33,806 nt of DNA from Deltaproteobacteria bacterium (GCA_021848385.1 JAJZUQ010000035.1:1-33806); one strand, 5' to 3'; positions 16,240 to 24,882 are shown, counted from the stretch's first letter. Translations and numbers: made by a program. Notes: generated by a model not told the origin, from the letters alone.

Positions 16240-16866
16240 TTATGACATAACAAACTTATTTACGGTTAAGATTGAAAGCGTTAGATCGGTTGGAATATCC
16301 TTTATTATTTCAAGTACTTTGACTGCTGTTTTCTTGGGGAATATTTTGTAGACGTTTGCCGGAAGTTTCATTAGGTCGTCTCTAAGGCTTCTCACTACGA
16401 CACGGTCAATATTTTTAACTTCTATATCTCCGACAAGGTCAAGACTTAGATGGTATGAACTTTCATATTCAAGTTTGCTTTTCGGTCTCCATCCGTGTTT
16501 GTGGTCTTCAATGAATTGTTTAATGACTTCGGAAAGGAGAATTATCTTTCCAATTTTGGGCGAATGATAATGGGGTGATTGGGAATGGGAGAGAACTGGT
16601 GCGAGGAGAGTTGATTTTTGTTTTCTTTTCAGTAAGCTGTCAATATTTTCTTTTGCCTGTTCAACTGAGATGAAAGCTGAACGGAGTAGAGAGAAAGTCT
16701 TTATGATGCCTTGCTGATAAGGAAGTACAGCAAGCTGGGCTTCTCTGTGGTCTTTAGTTTTTAATGACTTAACGAGTTCGGTAGATAGGAGAACGTTGGA
16801 CAAATCGGAAGGGATACGAATTCTAAAATAATAATGACCGTGTCTGTTCAGAATGTAGGAATTCAT
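16240..16866 (-). pseudogene. Truncated tyrosine recombinase (integrase), N-terminal part only
   Basis: The 209-residue ORF starts MNSYILNRHGHYYFRIRIPSDL, the N-terminal arm-binding fold of phage-type integrases. A core-binding (SAM-like) segment follows around residues 110-200 (LSEVIKQFIEDHK to VVRSLRDDLMKLP). It stops just after TLSILTVNKF, where full integrases continue into the catalytic domain, so the Arg-His-Arg-Tyr residues are all missing. The start at 16866 has an AAGAGG site. The region is AT-rich compared with its surroundings. The gene reads away from the 3' end of tRNA-Sec, about 90 bases from it, as expected for an integrase of an element inserted in that tRNA. The excision function is lost. 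Confidence 0.8.
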
Positions 16867-16956
16867 AGCCTTGACCTCTTTCTGTGTAGCAAAAGAGGGT
16901 ACAAAAAAGAAAATCAAGGCTATTATATACAAAAAAACATAATAATATCAGATAGA

Positions 16957-17054
16957 TGGCGGAGGTACATGGGAATCGAACCCACCGGGGAGATTTCTCA
17001 TCCCCCCCACTAGTTTTGAAGACTAGGCCGCCCACCAGCGACGGACGTACCTCC
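16957..17054 (-). tRNA. selC: tRNA-Sec (anticodon UCA)
   Basis: Read on the minus strand, an 8-bp acceptor stem GGAGGTAC pairs with GTACCTCC, followed by discriminator G and an encoded CCA. The anticodon stem CTAGT/ACTAG holds a CTTCAAA loop with anticodon TCA. A long G-rich variable arm follows, and the T-arm contains GGTTCGATTCCC. The 98-base length, long acceptor stem, long variable arm and UCA anticodon together identify selenocysteine tRNA. It decodes UGA in selenoprotein mRNAs with SelB. No selenoprotein or selA/selB gene is visible in this window. Its 3' end is a classic integration site, and a truncated integrase lies just beyond it. Confidence 0.95.
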
Positions 17055-17064
17055 GTAGAGCTCT

Positions 17065-17093
17065 TTAGTACCGTATTTGCCGGCGTACGTCAA
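17065..17093 (-). promoter_or_regulatory. Sigma-70 promoter of tRNA-Sec
   Basis: On the minus strand TTGACG (17088-17093) is followed by a 17-base spacer and TACTAA (17065-17070). This places transcription start within a few bases of the tRNA 5' end at 17054, as usual for a tRNA gene. Confidence 0.7.
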
Positions 17094-17146
17094 TTCGTAA
17101 ATCTTCATACTGCTTCATACTGCTTTGCAGCCCGTCGGGACGTCCA

Positions 17147-19369
17147 TCATGTCCCCAGGGGAACCGTGAAGAAAACCTTCGTGCCGACGCCGGGGGTGCT
17201 TTCCACCCAGATTTTTCCCCCATGGGCCTCCAGAATGCTTTTGACGATGCACATGCCGAGGCCGGTCCCTTCAATTGCCGTGTTGGAGGCATCAACCCGG
17301 TAGAATTTATCGAATATCCTCTCTACATGTTCGGGGGCAATGCCGAGCCCTTTGTCCTCCACGCAGACCTGCCAGACGTCTTCGAGCCTGGTACTGCTGA
17401 TGCGGACCGGCCCTCCATCGGGATAGTATTTCACCGCATTGCTGAGTAGATTCTCCATTACCTGTTCAAGCTTGCCGCTGTCGGCGACCAGTGTTCCGGG
17501 CTGGTCGGACAGTTCCAGTTCAAAGGTGTGCCGTATAGATAGTTTCTGTCCGTACACAACTGACTGGCGGATAATTTCGTTGATGTCGCATGGTTTCTTG
17601 TCCACAGGAATGGAGCGTCCCGCTTCAATCCTGCTCAGGTCCAGCAGGTCGTCAACGATCTTGGATAGCGCCCATGACTTCCTGTTGATATAGGAAAGGG
17701 CATCTTTCTGAACGTCGGGTGAACTGGCTCCATCTGACAACAGAAGTTCCGAATAGCCGATGATGGAGGCGAGGGGCGTGCTGAGCTCATGGGCAGCGGT
17801 GGAGATGAATTCGCTCTTCATCCGGTCTGTTTCCCGCTCGCTGGTGATGTCATGGATAATGGTAATCATGCCGAGGGTGCGCCCACCCTTGGCCTGGATA
17901 ACCGATGTCCTTCCCTGCATGATGTGCCGTTGGTCTGAACCGGTCGGCGCAATTTCAAATTCGAACCGCATGCCGCTTTTTTGCTGTGCGAGGACCGACT
18001 TGATCTGCTCCGGAAGTTTGTTGTGGCCGATAAGGGCATCGATGGGGTGGTGGGCGATTTTTTTCAGCGGGATACCGAAGATTTTTTCGGCCGAAAGACT
18101 GAGGAGGATGATCCGTTGATGGATGTCAGTGACAATGAGGATGTCGGTGACGGATTTGAGGATGCTGTCCACGCGGGTGCTTATCCCACGGGCGACCAGA
18201 TAGCCGGCCGGGATGGACAGGAGCACCATGATGAATGCGGTTGCCATGATCCAGGTGGCCATCCTGTTCAGGGCAACAGCCATGCGTTTTTGGGAGTCCG
18301 CAAGGTCGTTTTCGTAGTAGCCGGCGCCGATGACCCAGTCCCATGGCTCGAAGTAGGTGATGGCGACCGATTTGTAACGGGGAGACGGTTCGCCGGGATT
18401 TTTCCAACTGTAACGCATGAAATCTACCGGGATGGGGTCCGACGGTCCTTTTTTCAGGGCGCGAGCCTTCCGGATGATGGTCTGGATAAAGGGGTGACCG
18501 TTGGCGTCGAGGGAGTCCCAGATGTTCTCTCCGTCACGTTTGCCATCCTTGGAGATGATGTATCGGCCCTGTTGCTCCCCCGTCCCCCCCAGGACGTACA
18601 CGTAGCCGCTCTTTCCCACGACAATATCCATTATCCCCTTGCGGAGGCTTTCCAGGTTCTCTTCCTTGACGCCTACGTAGAGAGCTCCCACGACCTTTTC
18701 CCGGCCGGTGTCCCAGATCGGTTCGTAGGCGGTGACGTACCAGGCGTTGACGACATAGGCCCGCCCCTGGAAGCTTTTACCACGGAGTAAGGCCGAAATT
18801 ACCTGGTTTTGCTTCCCGTCGGGGTCGACGGCGGGGATGTAGGTGCCGATGGCGCGGCTACCGTCGGCATTTCCCACGTTGGTGCAGACCCGGAGCATGT
18901 CCCCCTTGTCGTTCATCCGCTGGAAGATGGTGACACTTCCACCCACCAGCCGTTTCACTTCGTCCACGACGGGTGAGACTACGCGCGGGTTCCGGTTCTG
19001 TGCCAGCCACTTCCCGCCCACCAGCATCTTCGGGAGTGAGATCGTCTCTGTCGTATGGTCCAGCTGGTTGACGGTTGTCCAGGCGACCTTCTCACTCCCG
19101 AATGAGACAGGTCCGGAATGTTTCAACACATCTGCCGCCACGGTAAGGTTGTGGTTCATCGTCTGCTGAACCGATTCCTGGGCCGACCGGCACATGAGGT
19201 AAACGTCCTGGGCGATCTTTTGGGACTCGCTTTTTGCCTGTTCCTCAATTTCCCTGCCGAAGAATGTCTTGAGGACACCCGCCTGATACAGTGCAACGCC
19301 AAGGGCCACGGCCACGGTAAGAACAATAGGCAGTATCGCTATTCCCGTTATCTTTGCCCCGATCTTCAA
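17147..19369 (-). CDS. Cache-PAS sensor histidine kinase
   Basis: This 740-residue membrane kinase has a first membrane helix (about 8-30), then a large periplasmic double Cache sensor region (about 40-360, with repeated VGALYVGVKEENL and WDWVIGAGYYENDL strands), and a second helix (about 371-393). A PAS domain (about 400-505) follows. Next is the HisKA domain with STAAHELSTPLASI (phosphorylated His527), then an HATPase domain with N, G1 (EDKGLGIAPEH) and G2 (GTGLGMCIV) boxes. Cache domains bind small ligands such as organic acids or amino acids. No HAMP linker is evident between helix 2 and PAS. No response regulator is adjacent, so its partner is encoded elsewhere (an orphan kinase). It appears to be a single-gene unit. 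Confidence 0.92.
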   Translation of the reverse strand: MKIGAKITGIAILPIVLTVAVALGVALYQAGVLKTFFGREIEEQAKSESQKIAQDVYLMCRSAQESVQQTMNHNLTVAADVLKHSGPVSFGSEKVAWTTVNQLDHTTETISLPKMLVGGKWLAQNRNPRVVSPVVDEVKRLVGGSVTIFQRMNDKGDMLRVCTNVGNADGSRAIGTYIPAVDPDGKQNQVISALLRGKSFQGRAYVVNAWYVTAYEPIWDTGREKVVGALYVGVKEENLESLRKGIMDIVVGKSGYVYVLGGTGEQQGRYIISKDGKRDGENIWDSLDANGHPFIQTIIRKARALKKGPSDPIPVDFMRYSWKNPGEPSPRYKSVAITYFEPWDWVIGAGYYENDLADSQKRMAVALNRMATWIMATAFIMVLLSIPAGYLVARGISTRVDSILKSVTDILIVTDIHQRIILLSLSAEKIFGIPLKKIAHHPIDALIGHNKLPEQIKSVLAQQKSGMRFEFEIAPTGSDQRHIMQGRTSVIQAKGGRTLGMITIIHDITSERETDRMKSEFISTAAHELSTPLASIIGYSELLLSDGASSPDVQKDALSYINRKSWALSKIVDDLLDLSRIEAGRSIPVDKKPCDINEIIRQSVVYGQKLSIRHTFELELSDQPGTLVADSGKLEQVMENLLSNAVKYYPDGGPVRISSTRLEDVWQVCVEDKGLGIAPEHVERIFDKFYRVDASNTAIEGTGLGMCIVKSILEAHGGKIWVESTPGVGTKVFFTVPLGT

Positions 19370-19462
19370 TGGGCCCCCAGTGACTGCATAAACATATTAC
19401 AGATTATCGTAGGTTAATTAAGCTATATCATTTTAAAAATAATTTTTCAACGCTTGGGTTGG

Positions 19463-19894
19463 TTAAATATCCAAGACTACCGTCCCCTCCCACTGTCCAT
19501 CCACCTGTTCGACTCTCAACCTGTAGAGTGTCGCAGCCTTGACGTCCGCCATGAGACGGTGGCGTGCCGGATCGATCTTCTCGCCGGAACAGCGGGCCTC
19601 CAGCGTGAAACCGTCCGGCCCGTCAGTGATGGTGAGCACGTCCACCCCGAGCAGAAGTTGACGTGCGTCTTTCAGGTAGATCAGTTCGTTGAGAAAGTCC
19701 AGAAGGAGCAGGTCGAGCTCGCGGTGTACCAGGCGAAATTCCAGGGTCTCACGGGAATGGATGGCAGCGGGGTTTTCCACCATCTCGCGCATAAGTGCTT
19801 CGGCGGCGGCACGGAAAAGCTCTTCCCTGCTCTCTCCCCAGAGGGCGAAGGCGACGTCGGCGGTGGCGATCTCTTCAATGCAGCGATAGGGCAT
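19463..19894 (-). CDS. Archease (RtcB activator)
   Basis: The 143-residue protein matches archease. It has an N-terminal EIATADVAFALWG strand (family TADV motif), an acidic helix, the conserved LLLDFLNELIYLKD at about 70-85, a KAATLYRLR strand, and the C-terminal VVLDI. Archease binds divalent metal and speeds guanylylation and turnover of the RNA ligase RtcB, which is encoded 1.3 kb upstream on the same strand. In archeases I remember, the KAxTYH motif contains a His; here that position is Tyr, which may alter metal binding. It lies 33 bases after the DRTGG ATPase gene and is probably in its operon. Confidence 0.85.
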   Translation of the reverse strand: MPYRCIEEIATADVAFALWGESREELFRAAAEALMREMVENPAAIHSRETLEFRLVHRELDLLLLDFLNELIYLKDARQLLLGVDVLTITDGPDGFTLEARCSGEKIDPARHRLMADVKAATLYRLRVEQVDGQWEGTVVLDI

Positions 19895-19927
19895 GGCGTC
19901 TCCGGGCTGGTGAGGGGGATCCAGATG

Positions 19928-21019
19928 TTACAGCAACGCGTCCAGGGCGGCGAAGTCGATGTCCTGCTCGGCGTTTGCCTTGATCCAGTTGAGCTTTTCC
20001 TGGTCTTCCGCAGTGATCTTGGCCACATCGTCCAGGAGGGTGGTGAATACGATGGAAGTGGTTTCCTTGACGCGGATGTAGGGAATGGTGCTGTCGTCCA
20101 GGATCTGCTGACTGATCTTGGAGACCGGCGCATGGCCGGTGATGACCATTCCGGCCAGTTTGTCGTGGTAATCGGGGATATGGTAGAGGGAGGCGAGGGT
20201 GACGAGCAGCTCGTCCCGGGAACCGGTCACCACCACGAGGGTCGAATCCAGGAGGGCATCCACCACCCGCTGGGACGAGGCGGCACCCAGCTGGATGTGG
20301 TGAATGATCCTGCTCCGCTTGTCGGGGGCGCCATGCACCGGCAATTTGAGGAGCTTGCCGATGTGGGAGAGGGTCGGGTTGGCCAGGATGGGTGAATAGT
20401 TGAAGCCGCCGGCCACATGGATTCCCCTGCCGTCGAAGGCGGTGCGCAGATACCCGAGGATGTCGTTCCGCTTGGCGGGGAGGAGCTTGTTCATGATGAC
20501 GGAGCGGACGTCGGCTCCTTCCTGGCGGTAGAGGGCGAGGTTCAGGTTGATGGCGTCGATGGCCCGGCCGATACCGCTCTCGGTGACAATGACTACCGGC
20601 GCATTGAGCATTTTTGCGACCCGGGCGTTGTTCAGGTTGATGACCGATCCGACGCCACCGTGGCCGGCACCTTCGATGATGAGAAGGTCGTACTTGGCGT
20701 CCAGTTCCTCTACTGCATCCAGGATTTTCTTCCCCAGGTCCAGGTCGGCCAGGCGGCCGGCGAGGTAGTCGCGGGTGAAGTTATGGTGGAGCGCCACCGG
20801 CGACATGAGGGCGATGTCCTCTTCGAGTCCGAAGGCCTTCGCCATGAGCACTGCATCCATGTCCACCATTAAATCGTCGTAGTATTCGATCTTCGGCCCG
20901 ATCGGCTTGATAAAACCGACACGATCGTATTTTTCACGTGCCAGGTGCATGAGTGAAACGCTGATGGTGGTTTTGCCGCAGTTTTGACCCGTTGCACCGA
21001 TGAAGACCTTCTTTGCCAT
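19928..21019 (-). CDS. BioD-like P-loop ATPase with DRTGG-type domain
   Basis: The 363-residue protein starts with a dethiobiotin-synthetase-like P-loop: GATGQNCGKTT (residues 8-18), later LLIIEGAGHGGVGSV as the Walker B/GxxG region. The second half (about 215-320) resembles the DRTGG ligand-binding domain found in the N-terminal part of bacterial phosphotransacetylases and related regulators. Enzymatic activity is unknown; the fold suggests ATP-dependent activation of a carboxylate or a sensory role. It lies in the same direction as RtcB and is followed by archease after 33 bases. That position suggests a link to RNA repair, which I treat as inference only. Start ATG with a GGAGGGAGC site upstream. 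Confidence 0.8.
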   Translation of the reverse strand: MAKKVFIGATGQNCGKTTISVSLMHLAREKYDRVGFIKPIGPKIEYYDDLMVDMDAVLMAKAFGLEEDIALMSPVALHHNFTRDYLAGRLADLDLGKKILDAVEELDAKYDLLIIEGAGHGGVGSVINLNNARVAKMLNAPVVIVTESGIGRAIDAINLNLALYRQEGADVRSVIMNKLLPAKRNDILGYLRTAFDGRGIHVAGGFNYSPILANPTLSHIGKLLKLPVHGAPDKRSRIIHHIQLGAASSQRVVDALLDSTLVVVTGSRDELLVTLASLYHIPDYHDKLAGMVITGHAPVSKISQQILDDSTIPYIRVKETTSIVFTTLLDDVAKITAEDQEKLNWIKANAEQDIDFAALDALL

Positions 21020-21063
21020 GCTCCCTCCTGGGATAATCGATTATAACAAGCAACAGCAATTGA

Positions 21064-21179
21064 ACCGCTAAGACGCAAAGTATGCAAAGGATAAACGAGT
21101 GGGCCAAAGAATATCCAATCATTCAATGAAGTGGTTCACCGTAAAGAATGGTGTTTTGATTTCTTTGCGCCTTTACGGT
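21064..21179. repeat. Intergenic repeat with 17-bp imperfect terminal inverted repeats
   Basis: ACCGCTAAGACGCAAAG at 21064-21080 is the inverted counterpart of the right arm at 21163-21179 (CTTTGCGCCTTTACGGT), with 14 of 17 matches. Inside, a 9-bp pair ACCGTAAAG/CTTTACGGT makes a second stem. It lies between rtcB and the DRTGG ATPase gene and may separate or attenuate them. The total span is 116 bp. Confidence 0.6.
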
Positions 21180-21216
21180 AAAAAATTCTTTATATGAGAA
21201 CGTGTATGCAGGCTTC

Positions 21217-22674
21217 CTACCCCTTCACGTTGCCGATCGGAGCCAGTTTGACGATACGGCGGCTCAGACCGGCCAGTTCGGTGGCTTCCGCCACGTCGTC
21301 GATGTCTTTGTAGGCGGCACCCGCCTCCTCGGCCAATCCGCCGTAGGAAGCAGTCTGCACGTAGATTCCCCGCGCATCCATGTCCCGCTGGAGTTTCTGC
21401 CCTTTGAAGAGCTTCTTGGCCTGATGACGGCTCATGGTCCGGCCGCTGCCATGGGCGGTTGTGTAGAACGCCCGATCGCCGCTGGCCATGCCGGCGAGGA
21501 GATAGGAGCCGGTTTCCATGCTTCCGCCGATGATGACCGGCTGGCCGGTCTCCCGGTAGCAGTCGGGGATTCCCTCCATGCCGGGACCGAAGGCCCGGGT
21601 CGCCCCCTTGCGGTGGACCAGCACCTCCTCCATTTTTCCCTTCACCATGTGCCGTTCCAGCTTGGCGGTGTTGTGAGCCACGTCGTAGACCATGTTCATC
21701 CCCAGGTCGCGGGGGTCGCGGTGGAAGACATCGGCGAACACCTCCCTGATCCGGTGGAGGATCACCTGCCGGTTGGCGAAGGCCATGTTGACGGCGCACT
21801 TCATGGCGGCGAAATAGTCCTGCCCTTCCCGGGAGCGGAAGGGTGCGCAAGCCAGCTCCCGGTCGCTGACCTGGATGCCGTACTTCTTCTCCATGACGCC
21901 GAGAAAGGTCTGGAGGTAGTCGGTAGCCACCTGGTGGCCGAAGCCGCGGCTGCCGCAGTGGAACATGATAACTACCTGGCCGGGGCGGGAGATGCCGAAG
22001 GCGCGGGCGGTCTCCGGATCGAAGATATTCTCCTGCCGGGCGACCTGGATTTCCAGGTAGTGGTTCCCTGAGCCGAGAGTGCCGATCTGGTTGTATCCCC
22101 GGTCGATGGCCCTGGCGCTCACCTTGGTGGCGTCGGCGCCGGGGAAGCAGCCACCTTCCTCGGTCATCTCCAGATCCTCCGGCCAGGCAAAGCCGTTTTT
22201 CAGGCACCAGAGGGATCCCTGTTCCACTACCCGGCAGAACTCCTCGTGGGAGAGTTTGACAAAGCCGTGTCCCCCCACGCCGGCCGGGACCCGGTAGAAA
22301 AGCTGGTCCACAAGGTGGCGCAGGTGGGGTTTTACTTCCTCGAAGGTGAGGCTGGTCAGTACGAGCCGCATCCCGCAGTTGATGTCGAAACCGATGCCGC
22401 CGGGGGAGATGACTCCCGATTCCGGGTCCATGGCGGCCAGCCCGCCGATGGGGAAGCCGTATCCCCAGTGGCCGTCGGGCATGCAGTAGGCATGGTTGAT
22501 GATGCCGGGGAGGCAGGCGACGTTGGACACCTGTTCGAACACGCCGGCATCCATTGCGTGCAAGAGCTTCTCCGTCGCGAAGATCCGTGCCGGCACGAGC
22601 ATCCCCGGTTTGTAACTAACAGGGAGCTCCCAGACGGTGGGGGAGATGTTTCTGAGTGCGCTCGGAACGGCCAT
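21217..22674 (-). CDS. rtcB: RtcB-family RNA ligase
   Basis: The 485-residue protein has the full RtcB motif set: GGIGFDINCGMRL with metal ligands D97 and C100, GSGNHYLE, FHCGSRGFGHQ, DVAHNTAK, and AHGSGRTMSR with the His408 nucleophile that is guanylylated. RtcB joins RNA 2',3'-cyclic phosphate or 3'-phosphate ends to 5'-OH ends using GTP and Mn2+, in RNA repair or tRNA splicing. Archease, its activator, lies downstream on the same strand, with one ATPase gene and a palindromic repeat between. No RtcA cyclase or RtcR sigma-54 activator is seen, and I found no -24/-12 promoter, so regulation differs from E. coli. A GGAG site precedes the ATG. Confidence 0.95.
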   Translation of the reverse strand: MAVPSALRNISPTVWELPVSYKPGMLVPARIFATEKLLHAMDAGVFEQVSNVACLPGIINHAYCMPDGHWGYGFPIGGLAAMDPESGVISPGGIGFDINCGMRLVLTSLTFEEVKPHLRHLVDQLFYRVPAGVGGHGFVKLSHEEFCRVVEQGSLWCLKNGFAWPEDLEMTEEGGCFPGADATKVSARAIDRGYNQIGTLGSGNHYLEIQVARQENIFDPETARAFGISRPGQVVIMFHCGSRGFGHQVATDYLQTFLGVMEKKYGIQVSDRELACAPFRSREGQDYFAAMKCAVNMAFANRQVILHRIREVFADVFHRDPRDLGMNMVYDVAHNTAKLERHMVKGKMEEVLVHRKGATRAFGPGMEGIPDCYRETGQPVIIGGSMETGSYLLAGMASGDRAFYTTAHGSGRTMSRHQAKKLFKGQKLQRDMDARGIYVQTASYGGLAEEAGAAYKDIDDVAEATELAGLSRRIVKLAPIGNVKG

Positions 22675-22798
22675 GGCTTGTTCTCCATCGGACCGGGAGA
22701 TGGTGGGGGAAAGGTGTGCTTGTCATGGCAACACGGCAGTTGCCAAGGCAAATATAACATATCTTTGTATAATCGCTATCTTTCGGTTGTTCGTGCCT

Positions 22799-23356
22799 TC
22801 ACGGGGAAGAGGGGATGTGCAGGTCGCTGACCCACCCCCTGAAAATGGCGAGCTTGTGGTGACCGAATTTGTCCAGTCCCTGGCCAATCTCCTCCAGGGA
22901 CTTTTCTCTGAGGTGACGGCCTGGATGTTTTGAATAGAACAGGTCGGCACAGCAGATGATCCGTTCCTCCCGGCTGACCGGGACCATATCACGGAGGGGG
23001 AGGGGGAGCTGTTGCGCCCGGATGTCGTCCATGGTCAGCCCCACCCCGATGTGCCGCTCACAGACCAGGGCGTGAAGCGGCAATCCTTCCTTTTCCAGGA
23101 TTTCCCTTCCGATAATGCCATGGCATATGTAGGGTTTATCCCCCGCGAGCCCCATCCCCGGGGCATGGACGCGACTGACGCCGATGTCGTGGAGAAGGGC
23201 GGCCTCTTCGATGAACGTGAGGTCGAGTCCCGCCATGCCGCTATTGCCTGCTATCTGCAGGGCCTTGGCCGCCACCAGACGGCTGTGCTCAAGCACGATT
23301 TTGCCGGCATCGGGTGCATCGATGAAATACTTTTGCAGAAGCGCTACTGCATCCAT
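22799..23356 (-). CDS. HD-domain phosphohydrolase
   Basis: This 185-residue protein has an HD-domain metal site: H24 in [10 protein letters not shown]56/D57 in ALLHDIGV, and a further His in [11 protein letters not shown] and [11 protein letters not shown] proteins hydrolyse phosphoester bonds, often of nucleotides or cyclic phosphates, with bound metal. The nearest families are the HDIG/YqeK-type hydrolases; the substrate is unknown. It lies just upstream of rtcB on the same strand (124 bases apart), and it is transcribed divergently from the GGQ gene (87 bases between starts). That context suggests a function with RNA repair, which is an inference. Confidence 0.85.
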   Translation of the reverse strand: MDAVALLQKYFIDAPDAGKIVLEHSRLVAAKALQIAGNSGMAGLDLTFIEEAALLHDIGVSRVHAPGMGLAGDKPYICHGIIGREILEKEGLPLHALVCERHIGVGLTMDDIRAQQLPLPLRDMVPVSREERIICCADLFYSKHPGRHLREKSLEEIGQGLDKFGHHKLAIFRGWVSDLHIPSSP

Positions 23357-23443
23357 GGTTTACCTCGGCGTGGATTACAGGTATTATGGAACAGTCCTGA
23401 GTCTGCTGTCAACGCCCGGGAGATTTGCCGTACGGGGAGATGC

Positions 23444-23770
23444 ATGCCGGTGGAGATCAAAGAGTCGGACCTTAAGATAGAATTTTTCCGCGCATCCGGT
23501 CCCGGTGGCCAGCACCGCAATACTACGGATTCGGCGGTGCGTATCCGCCACCTCCCGACCGGTATAGTGGTTCAGGCGACGGAGAACCGTTCCCAGCTCC
23601 GCAACCGGGAAGTGGCTCTGGAGAGGCTTGAACGGGCTCTCCGTCAGAGGGAACGGAAGGTGAAACAACGGGTTGCAACCCGGATCCCCAAGGGGGAAAA
23701 GGAACGGCGGCTCGTGGAGAAGAAACGCAACGCCGCACGCCGCCAGCATCGCAAGGTGGGGGACGAGTAA
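23444..23770 (+). CDS. Short GGQ peptide-release-factor-like protein (ArfB/RF-like)
   Basis: The 108-residue protein consists of a class-I release-factor catalytic domain. It has [24 protein letters not shown] (residues 18-41), with GGQ as the peptidyl-tRNA hydrolysis loop, [12 protein letters not shown], and a Lys/Arg-rich tail rich in RR and KK pairs. It lacks the codon-recognition domains of RF1/RF2. The layout is like ArfB/YaeJ, which frees ribosomes stalled on mRNAs without a stop codon, with the basic tail entering the empty mRNA channel. The usual HVN after GGQ is HRN here. The start at 23444 follows GGGGAG by 4 bases; the long open frame upstream overlaps the HD gene promoter and is not used. 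Its proximity to rtcB recalls the known rtcB2-prfH pairing. Confidence 0.8.
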   Translation: MPVEIKESDLKIEFFRASGPGGQHRNTTDSAVRIRHLPTGIVVQATENRSQLRNREVALERLERALRQRERKVKQRVATRIPKGEKERRLVEKKRNAARRQHRKVGDE

Positions 23771-23854
23771 ACACTGTTTTGTAATCCCCCTAATTTCTTG
23801 ACCATCCGCGTCTGATGGGGTACTTTACGCAGATTAATCGTCAAGGAGCGCCCT

Positions 23855-24316
23855 ATGCCCCGCCCCAGTTGGGATGAATATTTCATGGAGATCACCCATC
23901 TCGTCGCCAAGCGTTCGACCTGCCTGCGAAGGCAGGTAGGTGCGGTGGTGGTGAAGGACAAGAACATCCTGACCACCGGCTACAACGGTGCGCCTTCAGG
24001 CGTGGCCCACTGTCTTGAGGTGGGGTGCCTGCGGGAAAAACTGCAGATCCCCTCAGGTGAGCGCCATGAACTCTGCCGCGGCCTCCATGCCGAGCAGAAT
24101 GCCATCATCCAGGCTGCCAAGCACGGCACCAATATCGACGGTGCAACCCTTTACTGCACTACCATGCCGTGCATCATCTGCTCCAAGATGATCATTAATG
24201 CCGGTATCCGGCGCATCGTCTACGAAATAGGGTATTCGGACCAGCTTGCGGAGGAGATGATCCGCGAGTCGGGGGTGGTCGTCGAAAAATTCCCCACACA
24301 GGGAGACTCTCCATGA
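23855..24316 (+). CDS. dCMP deaminase-family zinc deaminase
   Basis: This 153-residue enzyme has the cytidine/deoxycytidylate deaminase zinc site: HAEQNAI (H78, catalytic E80) and PCIIC (C106, C109). An N-terminal [29 protein letters not shown] segment is typical of the ComEB/dCMP deaminase family. It deaminates dCMP to dUMP, feeding dTMP synthesis. An AAGGAG site precedes the ATG by 7 bases. Its stop overlaps the NrdR start by four bases (ATGA), so the two are coupled: a nucleotide-pool enzyme with the regulator of ribonucleotide reductase. Confidence 0.93.
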   Translation: MPRPSWDEYFMEITHLVAKRSTCLRRQVGAVVVKDKNILTTGYNGAPSGVAHCLEVGCLREKLQIPSGERHELCRGLHAEQNAIIQAAKHGTNIDGATLYCTTMPCIICSKMIINAGIRRIVYEIGYSDQLAEEMIRESGVVVEKFPTQGDSP

Positions 24317-24765
24317 AATGTCCGTTCTGCTCCTTTGCCGACAGCAAGGTGGTCGATTCACGCCCCGACAAAGGGGGGGCCGATATCCGCCGTCGCCGCG
24401 AATGCGAATCGTGTGGCAAGCGCTTCACTACCCACGAGCGGGTTGAAGACATCCTCCCCCTGGTTGTCAAGAAGGACGGCCGGCGGGAACCCTTCGACAG
24501 GCTCAAGCTGATTGCCGGCATCCAGAAGGCGTGCGAGAAGCGGCCGGTGTCAGCAGAGGCAATCGAGCGGATGGTAGACCGGCTGGAGACGCGTCTCCAG
24601 GAGAGCAGCGAGAAGGAAGTGCCGAGCACCACCATCGGCGAGTGGGTAATGAACGAGCTCCATGAACTGGACCAGGTGGCGTACGTCCGATTCGCCTCGG
24701 TCTACCGGTCGTTCAAGGATATTAACGAGTTTATGTCGGAACTGCAGGACCTCCTTAAAAAGTAG
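24313..24765 (+). CDS. nrdR: Transcriptional repressor NrdR
   Basis: The 150-residue protein has a zinc ribbon (C3, C6, C31, C34; [17 protein letters not shown] start) followed by an ATP-cone domain from about residue 49. It senses the ATP/dATP ratio and represses ribonucleotide reductase genes at NrdR boxes. Length and order match the family exactly. It is commonly found just before the riboflavin genes, as here. The stop is the left edge of a palindromic repeat. Confidence 0.97.
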   Translation: MKCPFCSFADSKVVDSRPDKGGADIRRRRECESCGKRFTTHERVEDILPLVVKKDGRREPFDRLKLIAGIQKACEKRPVSAEAIERMVDRLETRLQESSEKEVPSTTIGEWVMNELHELDQVAYVRFASVYRSFKDINEFMSELQDLLKK

Positions 24766-24882
24766 GAACGTGCCTTTTCCGCAATCTCTGCGTTGCCCTT
24801 CGTGATTCCTTGTGCGGCGTACATCCAGTACGCCTCCGCGTTATCCCTCGGGCGCCTTGACCTTGCGAAAAAATCACGTTCC
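24765..24882. repeat. 118-bp intergenic inverted-repeat element
   Basis: GGAACGTG (24765-24772) is mirrored by CACGTTCC (24875-24882), and the match extends imperfectly (TTTTnCGCAA on both arms). In the middle a perfect hairpin, GGCGTAC/GTACGCC (24816-24834), has an ATCCA loop. The element fills the gap between nrdR and ribD and no FMN riboswitch is seen there. It looks like a non-coding mobile or REP-like repeat. Confidence 0.65.

Noticed and set aside
19454..20395. 313-residue plus-strand open frame opposite archease and the DRTGG ATPase
   Set aside because: Antisense to two real genes and without a supported start.
22675..22798. Sigma-54 promoter before rtcB
   Set aside because: TTGGCA and TTGC occur but the spacing is three bases too long for a -24/-12 promoter.
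23012..23443. N-terminal extension of the GGQ protein frame
   Set aside because: It runs antisense through the HD gene. The RF-like homology begins after the ATG at 23444, which has its own ribosome site.
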